Positions 1 to 4,582 of a stretch of DNA of 6,439 nucleotides are shown in pieces. Every line of letters starts with the position of its first letter. The stretch's first letter is position 1. The stretch covers positions 1 to 6,439 of the forward strand of contig DAOVDY010000044.1 in NCBI GenBank assembly GCA_030669265.1, read 5' to 3'. The position numbers and the translations under genes were made by a program. Under the pieces are notes generated by a model. It worked only from the letters and a program-made list of their open reading frames with translations. It ran no database searches and was not told the origin of the DNA. The DNA is from Desulfobacteraceae bacterium (GTDB taxonomy: Bacteria; Desulfobacterota; DSM-4660; Desulfatiglandales; B25-G16).

Positions 1-627
1 GGATGAGGCGTCTTGTTCCAGAATGGGAAAGGTTTTATAATGCATGGGGATAACTGTGTCTACTCCTAGAAGCTTTGCTGCACGAGTGGCCTGCGGCGGA
101 TCCATGGTAAATACGCCCCCAATGGGTAGCATGGCAAGATTAATATGGAAGATCTCACCAAGGATTTTCATTGAAGAAAATATGCCAGTATCTCCGGCAT
201 GATAAAGAGTAAAGCCATTTTCCAGCCTTATGATATAACCAGCAGGACTTGCTGTTTGGGAGGAATGAAAGGCCTGGGTCATGGTTATTGAAATACCATC
301 TGAGGTAACTGTGCCGCCAATGTTCATACCCGTACCAAAGACTATCTGGGATTCAGGGATTGCTGCCTCTTCTTTCAACCTGCCTACGGTCTCAGGCATA
401 CCCACCAGGGTAGCACCTGTTGCCTTTACGATCTGAGCCGCATCCGTTATATGATCAAAGTGATCATGGGTTATGAGCACTATATCGGCCTTGGTTATAT
501 CTTCTGCCTGGCAGGTTGCCAGTGGATTGTCTGTCAACCAGGGATCGATAATTATTATTTTCTCTTTCTCAGATGTGATCTGAAAACCGGCATGTCCAAA
601 CCATTTAACTTTTTTGTCTGCCATCAT
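1..627 (-). CDS. UPF0173-type MBL-fold metal-dependent hydrolase, C-terminus cut by window edge
   Basis: This open frame enters at the left edge and gives 209 codons from the ATG at 627-625. It is a metallo-beta-lactamase-fold hydrolase, probably cytoplasmic because no signal peptide or membrane segment is visible. The metal-site signature is complete: THDHFDH at residues 53-59 (ligands H54, H56, D58, H59), H121, D146 in YHAGDTG, and H196 in IPMHYKTFP. The opening FGHAGF and IIDPWLTDNP motifs, and the IPMHYKTFP ending, fit the small YtkL/UPF0173 subfamily. Those proteins are usually about 220-230 residues, so perhaps 10-20 residues are missing. Two Met codons are adjacent (627 and 624); a purine-rich GAAAGAAG at 632-639 lies 4 or 7 bases upstream, so the second is equally plausible. 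The substrate is unknown. A 274-base gap separates it from the upstream operon, so it may be transcribed independently. The family call is firm; the biological role is not known. Confidence 0.9.
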   Translation of the reverse strand, partial: MMADKKVKWFGHAGFQITSEKEKIIIIDPWLTDNPLATCQAEDITKADIVLITHDHFDHITDAAQIVKATGATLVGMPETVGRLKEEAAIPESQIVFGTGMNIGGTVTSDGISITMTQAFHSSQTASPAGYIIRLENGFTLYHAGDTGIFSSMKILGEIFHINLAMLPIGGVFTMDPPQATRAAKLLGVDTVIPMHYKTFPILEQDASS

Positions 628-662
628 TATACTTCTTTCTATATATTTTCATGCCCAAGATC

Positions 663-678
663 TTAACATTTGTGTCAA
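663..678 (-). promoter_or_regulatory. Imperfect palindrome TTGACA-N4-TGTTAA upstream of MBL gene (weak candidate)
   Basis: On the minus strand the sequence TTGACACAAATGTTAA is an inverted repeat in which five of the six outer pairs match. It ends 35 bases before the first ATG of the MBL-fold gene, and its left arm is also a perfect -35 hexamer. It could be an operator overlapping a promoter, or simply a chance AT-rich palindrome. The -10 region 17 bases downstream is poor (GGCATG), so the promoter reading is uncertain. Confidence 0.25.
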
Positions 679-712
679 GGCTTTAAGACGTTCTGTGCAA
701 AACGGTAAGTAG

Positions 713-830
713 GTTTCGTAAAATGGTTATTGGTTGCGCTACTCGAAACGGCAAACGGTTGCGTACCAAGGGCCGAAGACTGATTGGCGGCATCGGTTTG
801 CACATCCCGGGCCGGGAAGGCAGAGCTTCG
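713..830 (+). other. GC-rich stretch with clustered inverted repeats, possible structured element
   Basis: Several short complementary pairs occur within about 120 bases: GTTTCG 713-718 with CGAAAC 744-749; GCAAAC 751-756 with GTTTGC 796-801; ACTGAT 779-784 with ATCGGT 792-797 (one G-U pair); TCCCG 805-809 with CGGGA 813-817; and CGAAG 774-778 with CTTCG 826-830. The last pair encloses the previous two hairpins, so the plus strand can be drawn as a small three-way junction; the 751/796 pairing would compete with it. Stems are only 5-6 pairs each, so chance is a real alternative. I cannot match it to a known RNA family, riboswitch, integron site or transposon end. The strand is not settled. 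Confidence 0.25.
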
Positions 831-901
831 ATAAGATATTAACTAGTGTTCAAACGATTTGGGTATATTATGAGAACCATGCGTATGTGAGACGGGAACT
901 A

Positions 902-1576
902 TTAAGTAGCTTGTAGCACAATAAGGGCATCTACAGCTACAGGGCGGCTGCCAGATATGATAACAGGGTTAATATCTATCTCCTTTATCGTATCATTTTC
1001 GACACCGATTTTTCCGACATTGATTAATATTTCTGATAGGATATCTCTGTCAACAGGATCCATTCCCCTGACCGCATCAAGTATTTTGTGGGCCTTGATT
1101 TCATCCATCATCTCAAGGGTATCCCTTTTCTCCAAAGGTGCAAGGCGAAAAGATACATCCTTTAAGATCTCTGTAAATATACCTCCAAGACCAAACATGA
1201 CACATGGCCCAAACTGGGGATCTCTGATTAAGCCTATCACTAATTCTCTTTTCCCTTTGATCATCTCCTGGATAAGGATGGAACCGTGGCTGCCATTCAT
1301 GCCAGCCATAATATTATTAAATGCATCCAGTGCTTCCCTGTCATCTCTGATATCTGTTTGGATGAGTCCTTTTTCTGTTTTATGAGTTATCTCTGGAGAA
1401 CATCCTTTCATCACGACAGGATAACCGATTTCATGGGTTGCTGAAATAATATCATCACTCTTTTGAATAATTATTTCACGTGTAACTGGAATGTGGTAAG
1501 AAGCCAGAACAATCTTGGATTCATACTCCGAAAGTGTCTCCCTACCTTCTTTAAGTGCCTTATCGAGAATATCCAT
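902..1576 (-). CDS. ATP-grasp (ADP-forming) acyl-CoA synthetase beta-type subunit
   Basis: This 224-residue protein is a stand-alone ATP-grasp subunit of the ADP-forming acetyl/acyl-CoA synthetase (ACD) family, which interconverts acyl-CoA + ADP + Pi and acid + ATP + CoA. Visible signatures in order: VVMKG with the nucleotide-binding lysine K57; SPEITHKTEKG (60-70), whose H65 probably matches the beta-subunit phosphohistidine of archaeal ACD; ELVIGLIRDPQFGP (111-124); the glycine loop FGLGGIFTEILKD (128-140); SFRLAPL (142-148); and EIDINPV (199-205), likely metal ligands. Length agrees with separate ACD beta subunits (about 230 residues). The partner alpha subunit (CoA-binding plus ligase domains) is not in this window. 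The ATG at 1576 is supported by AAGGAG at 1587-1582, five bases upstream, and the gene follows the dehydrogenase by 23 bases, so it is probably the last gene of that operon. The family is clear; the acyl substrate and direction of reaction are inferred only as 'an acyl-CoA'. Confidence 0.88.
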   Translation of the reverse strand: MDILDKALKEGRETLSEYESKIVLASYHIPVTREIIIQKSDDIISATHEIGYPVVMKGCSPEITHKTEKGLIQTDIRDDREALDAFNNIMAGMNGSHGSILIQEMIKGKRELVIGLIRDPQFGPCVMFGLGGIFTEILKDVSFRLAPLEKRDTLEMMDEIKAHKILDAVRGMDPVDRDILSEILINVGKIGVENDTIKEIDINPVIISGSRPVAVDALIVLQAT

Positions 1577-1599
1577 TTAATCTCCTTTTTTTAGCCTAT

Positions 1600-2745
1600 T
1601 CATCCCAAAAGATTCTTAGCCATTATGATCTTTTCGATCTCTGTTGTCCCCTCATAAATCTCTGTGATTTTAGCATCCCTAAAGAGCCTCTGAACTTTAT
1701 ATTCAGCGAGATATCCGTATCCTCCATGCATCTGAAGGGCCATATCGGTACATTTAACTGCCATCTGGCCACAGAATGATTTGGCGGCAGCAATAAGCTT
1801 ATGGTCAATAGCGCCTAAATCAACTCTCCAGGCTGCTTCATATACCAGGTTTCTACCGGCCTGTATCCAAGAAAACATATCAGCTATCTTGAACTGAATG
1901 GACTGAAAAGAGGATAAGGGGGCGTTAAAGCTGGTTCTCTTTTTCACATGCTTTATGCTTTCCTCCAGGGCAGCACGTGCTGTTCCAACTGCCTGGGCAG
2001 CCACAATAATCCTATCGAGATTAAAGAGATGCATAGCCTCCATAAAACCATTTCCCAATTCGCCTACAAGATTGGAAGCAGGCACCCGGACATTGTTGAA
2101 GGAAAGTTCAGCAGTATCAGAGGCTCGAATACCGAGTTTTCCGGTTAAATGATTTGCCTCAAATCCTTCTCGATCTGTTTCCACCATGATCATACTATGT
2201 CGAGCATGTCTGTTTGGATTATCTGGGTCGGTTTGAACAAAACAGATGAGATAGTCTGCTCGGTCTCCATTTGTAATAAACATCTTTGAGCCATTGATTA
2301 TATATTCATCACCTTCTCTCACGGCTGTTGTGAGGGTAGCACCTGCCAAATCGGATCCGGCATCCGGCTCAGTAAATGCAGCGCCCATGACTGCCTCACC
2401 TTTTACCAGAGGGGGGAGATATTTCTTTTTTTGCTCCTCAGAGCCAAAGGCCTGTATGATTTCCGCCCCATAGGATGAGATAAGAATTGCTACAGCTATA
2501 CCTGGATCAACAACAGCAAACTCTTCAAATATCAGACAATACTCCAGCATGCCCATGCCTGGCCCTTCATACTCCTCTTTGATGAATGTTCCCACAAAAC
2601 CTAAATCTGCTGCCTTTTTATAGATAGCCTCATCAAAGGACTCATCCCTGTCAAATTCTTCCGCCCTATCCGGAAATTCCCCTTCAGCAAACTCTTTGGC
2701 TGCCTTCACTATATCCTTTTGTTCTTTGCTTAGCTCAAAATCCAT
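1600..2745 (-). CDS. Acyl-CoA dehydrogenase (FAD-dependent, Etf-linked)
   Basis: This 381-residue protein is a full-length acyl-CoA dehydrogenase (family norm about 380). It oxidises a fatty or related acyl-CoA to the 2,3-enoyl-CoA using FAD and passes electrons to electron-transfer flavoprotein. Visible features: an N-terminal helical domain (about 1-115); the FAD/substrate segment GAAFTEPDAGSDLAGA (121-136) and YIINGSKMFITNG (148-160); the beta-domain stretch KLGIRASDTAELSFNNVRVP (203-222); the C-terminal helical domain with FQSIQFKIADM (280-290) and ALQMHGGYGYL (336-346); and YEGT at 364-367, where E365 is the expected catalytic base, in the position used by short/medium-chain and butyryl-type enzymes. 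It starts 5 bases after etfA, with GAAAGGA (2760-2754) inside the etfA end as ribosome site, so translation is likely coupled. Chain length or substrate class cannot be read from the sequence by eye; no hydratase, dehydrogenase or thiolase of beta-oxidation accompanies it here. Confidence 0.95.
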   Translation of the reverse strand: MDFELSKEQKDIVKAAKEFAEGEFPDRAEEFDRDESFDEAIYKKAADLGFVGTFIKEEYEGPGMGMLEYCLIFEEFAVVDPGIAVAILISSYGAEIIQAFGSEEQKKKYLPPLVKGEAVMGAAFTEPDAGSDLAGATLTTAVREGDEYIINGSKMFITNGDRADYLICFVQTDPDNPNRHARHSMIMVETDREGFEANHLTGKLGIRASDTAELSFNNVRVPASNLVGELGNGFMEAMHLFNLDRIIVAAQAVGTARAALEESIKHVKKRTSFNAPLSSFQSIQFKIADMFSWIQAGRNLVYEAAWRVDLGAIDHKLIAAAKSFCGQMAVKCTDMALQMHGGYGYLAEYKVQRLFRDAKITEIYEGTTEIEKIIMAKNLLG

Positions 2746-2750
2746 TCCTA

Positions 2751-3731
2751 TTATCCTTTCTTTACTTCCAGTATCTTATCTTTTAGAACAGGAACAATCT
2801 TGAATAGGTCATCAACAATACCATAATCGGCCGTCCTGAAAATAGGGGCCTTTGGATCTTTATTTACAGCGATGATTACACCCGCCCCACTGGTCCCGGC
2901 CATATGCTGGAAAGCCCCACTTATACCGACTGCTATATAGACCTTAGGGCTGACTGATTTACCAGAGGTACCAACCTGTAAATATTTGGGCAACCAGTTT
3001 TTATCGACAATAGGCCTGGAACAGGAAACAACTCCACCAAGAGCTTCAGCAAGTTCTTTAATAAGAGAGATATTTTCTTCTTCTCCGATGCCCCTTCCAA
3101 CAGAAATAAGAAGTTCTGCCTGGGTTATATCCACATCGCCGGCTGCTGTTTCAACAAATTCTATAAAACTCTTTTTCACCGGTATATCTGTGACAGGAAA
3201 GTCTTGTTGAATTATTTGAGCTTTCCTGTCGCCGATTTTATCTTTGGGAAATACACCTGCTCGTATGGTAAGGAGACATCCTTCAGATTTGGCAAAGGAA
3301 ATATTGCTAAAAATCTTTCCATTAAACATCTGTCTCTGGGCAATAAATGTATTGTCTTTAGGTGTAATATCTATGCAGTCGGTAGCCAAGGGGAGATCAG
3401 TCTTAACAGAAAGACAGGGAGCAAGTTCCATTCCCCATGATGTATTACCAATAAGGGTAAGCGCTGGTTTTGACTCCTGAATCAATGTATATATGATCTC
3501 TTTATGGATATCTGCATTAAAATTTTTGAGCCTTTCATCATCAAATATAATTATTTTATCAGCCCTGTCGGAAATATTTTCAGCAAGGGATTTCACGTCA
3601 TGGCCAAGAATAATGGCGGTAACGGTATATGATAGCTTTTGAGCAAGCTCACCAGCCTTCCATAACATCTCAAAGGTTATATCCCTTGTGTCACCAAGTC
3701 TATGTTCAACAATAACAAATATTTCGCTCAT
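2751..3731 (-). CDS. etfA: Electron transfer flavoprotein alpha subunit
   Basis: This 326-residue protein is EtfA, the FAD-carrying subunit of the soluble EtfAB heterodimer that accepts electrons from acyl-CoA dehydrogenase and hands them to a membrane oxidoreductase. Domain I (about 1-190) opens with IFVIVEH and has the typical Rossmann-like pattern. The FAD domain is complete: VGRGIGEEEN (211-220), SCSRPIVDKNWLP (236-248), QVGTSGKSVSPKVYIAVGIS (252-271), GAFQHMAG (272-279) and AVNKDPKAPIFRTADYGIV (288-306). Length is normal. The ATG shares one base with the etfB stop codon (TAATG), and AAGGAG (3747-3742) lies inside etfB, which points to translational coupling and equal production of the two subunits. 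I see no added ferredoxin domain. The GTSGAG segment (279-284) departs slightly from the usual sequence after QH-AG, but nothing suggests loss of FAD binding. Confidence 0.96.
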   Translation of the reverse strand: MSEIFVIVEHRLGDTRDITFEMLWKAGELAQKLSYTVTAIILGHDVKSLAENISDRADKIIIFDDERLKNFNADIHKEIIYTLIQESKPALTLIGNTSWGMELAPCLSVKTDLPLATDCIDITPKDNTFIAQRQMFNGKIFSNISFAKSEGCLLTIRAGVFPKDKIGDRKAQIIQQDFPVTDIPVKKSFIEFVETAAGDVDITQAELLISVGRGIGEEENISLIKELAEALGGVVSCSRPIVDKNWLPKYLQVGTSGKSVSPKVYIAVGISGAFQHMAGTSGAGVIIAVNKDPKAPIFRTADYGIVDDLFKIVPVLKDKILEVKKG

Positions 3732-4513
3732 TATTCCATCACTCCTTTCTTTGTTAGGATTTCGATAAAATCAGAAGCAATTGTGTCTGGGTCTCCGGTT
3801 AACATCTGAGCTCCTTCAGTTTCTGGTGGCAGGTATACCTCTTCAACAATAGTCTTGGGAGATAGCTTCTCATCAGATAAGCCTAAATCAGCAAGGTTTA
3901 TGATTTTTAGCTCTTTTTTAGCGGCCTTCCTGATGCCCAGAATAGAGACATATCGTGGCTCGTTGATACCTGTCTGAATAGTTATTAAGGCGGGGAGCTC
4001 GACGAGGGAGGCTTCACCAAGGCCACCTTCAAGCTCTGATGTAGTTCGGGCCTTTCCATCCTCTATTTCAATAGCGGTAACCATACATGCATGATTTAGC
4101 TTTAACTCTTCTGCCATCATTATGCCAACCATTCCACCGTTATCGTCGTCGGCAAGTACTCCAGTAAATACGAGATCATATGGTAAATCCTTTACAACAC
4201 GGGCGAGAATCTTTGAGATTCCAAAGCTATCAAACCGCCTTATATCACCTGCATCAACTCTTATAGCCCTGTCAGCACCCATAGCCAAAGATCTTCGTAA
4301 GACCTCTTCGTCGTCCTCGCTACCGACTGTAATGGCTACAACTTCTCCACCGTGCTTCTCTTTCAGGATGATAGCCTCTTCAATTGCGTAGTTATCCCAA
4401 TCATTTAGAACAAATGCAAGCTGGTCTTTTTTAATCCCTTTTTTCTGCTCATCAATTACTAAATCTACCTCTTCTGTAAGAGGCACCCTTTTAACGCAAA
4501 CAACAATATCCAT
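3731..4513 (-). CDS. etfB: Electron transfer flavoprotein beta subunit
   Basis: This 260-residue protein is EtfB, partner of the EtfA encoded immediately downstream. The family pattern runs throughout: VVCVKRVP (4-11), FVLNDWDNYAIEEAI (34-48), SLAMGADRAIRV (75-86), the nucleotide-binding stretch DLVFTGVLADDDNGGMVG (113-130), ELEGG (160-164), and the recognition-loop region INEPRYVSILGIRKAAKK (183-200), which in the family docks onto the partner dehydrogenase. Length is normal. The start is well supported: GGAGGTG at 4526-4520 stands six bases before the ATG, the strongest ribosome site in the window. A 69-base gap with a CRP/FNR-like palindrome separates it from the membrane oxidoreductase, while etfA overlaps its stop by one base. 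The nucleotide held by this subunit (AMP, or FAD in bifurcating types) cannot be decided by eye; the Asp-Asp-Asp-Asn-Gly loop (122-126) would be the place to look. Confidence 0.95.
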   Translation of the reverse strand: MDIVVCVKRVPLTEEVDLVIDEQKKGIKKDQLAFVLNDWDNYAIEEAIILKEKHGGEVVAITVGSEDDEEVLRRSLAMGADRAIRVDAGDIRRFDSFGISKILARVVKDLPYDLVFTGVLADDDNGGMVGIMMAEELKLNHACMVTAIEIEDGKARTTSELEGGLGEASLVELPALITIQTGINEPRYVSILGIRKAAKKELKIINLADLGLSDEKLSPKTIVEEVYLPPETEGAQMLTGDPDTIASDFIEILTKKGVME

Positions 4514-4519
4514 ACCTTA

Positions 4520-4526
4520 CACCTCC
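4520..4526 (-). promoter_or_regulatory. Strong Shine-Dalgarno of etfB
   Basis: GGAGGTG on the minus strand lies six bases before the etfB ATG at 4513. It is the best anti-16S match among the genes here and fixes the etfB start. The other genes use weaker or more distant sites, mostly buried in the preceding gene. Confidence 0.85.
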
Positions 4527-4546
4527 AAATTAGTTGTTATAAAATA

Positions 4547-4564
4547 ATGTAATATCTATCACAT
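4547..4564 (-). promoter_or_regulatory. CRP/FNR-family-like operator candidate before etfB
   Basis: The minus strand reads ATGTGATAGATATTACAT, an imperfect palindrome in which seven of nine base pairs are symmetric. Its core TGTGA-N6-TTACA differs from the classic CRP pattern TGTGA-N6-TCACA at one base. It sits in the only sizeable gap inside the gene cluster, 33 bases before the etfB ATG. A possible -10 box, TATAAC (4541-4536), follows directly, which would place the palindrome in the -20 to -35 zone and so favour repression over activation if that promoter is real. No regulator gene is in the window. It may be a chance AT-rich palindrome, or bind another family such as TetR. Confidence 0.4.
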
Positions 4565-4582
4565 ATTGCTCAGGTAGGAATT

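Larger units (their letters stand above)
628..901. other. Intergenic region with a GC-rich core, no gene recognised
   Basis: These 274 bases separate the end of the acyl-CoA oxidation operon from the MBL hydrolase. I found no credible gene: the only open frame on the plus strand (734-916) starts with TTG, lacks a ribosome site, runs into the neighbouring gene and resembles nothing I know. Composition is uneven. Bases 731-830 are 61% G+C by hand count, against about 34-36% in the flanks (641-730 and 831-900). The GC-rich part holds several short inverted repeats (separate entry). No stem followed by a T-run, in the direction of the upstream operon, marks a classical terminator. The promoter of the MBL gene should lie at the left end; a TTGACA at 678-673 is a good -35 box, but no good -10 box follows at normal spacing. 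Confidence 0.7.

Noticed and set aside
805..817. TCCCG-GGC-CGGGA hairpin as a transcription terminator
   Set aside because: The stem is only five pairs and no T-run follows on either strand, so it does not meet the pattern of an intrinsic terminator.
865..905. Possible group II intron domain V tail (minus strand TCTCACATACGCATGGTTCT)
   Set aside because: It resembles the 3' strand of domain V, but the pairing 5' strand (a GAGCC-type arm) is absent on either side, and no intron-encoded protein or domain VI is visible.
734..916. Plus-strand 60-codon open frame in the intergenic region
   Set aside because: It begins with TTG, has no ribosome site, overlaps the end of the ATP-grasp gene and its translation shows no recognisable motif; the GC-rich composition alone explains the open frame.
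957..1385. 142-codon plus-strand open frame opposite the ATP-grasp gene
   Set aside because: It is the antisense shadow of a well-supported gene; it is rich in Ser/Ile/Pro, as antisense frames often are, and has no family motif.
1623..1808. 61-codon minus-strand frame inside the acyl-CoA dehydrogenase
   Set aside because: It lies in a different frame within the highly conserved C-terminal region of the dehydrogenase (HGGYGY to YEGT), which is clearly the coding frame.
4122..4391. 89-codon plus-strand frame opposite etfB
   Set aside because: Antisense shadow of etfB; Ser/Thr/Pro-rich, no ribosome site, no recognisable domain.
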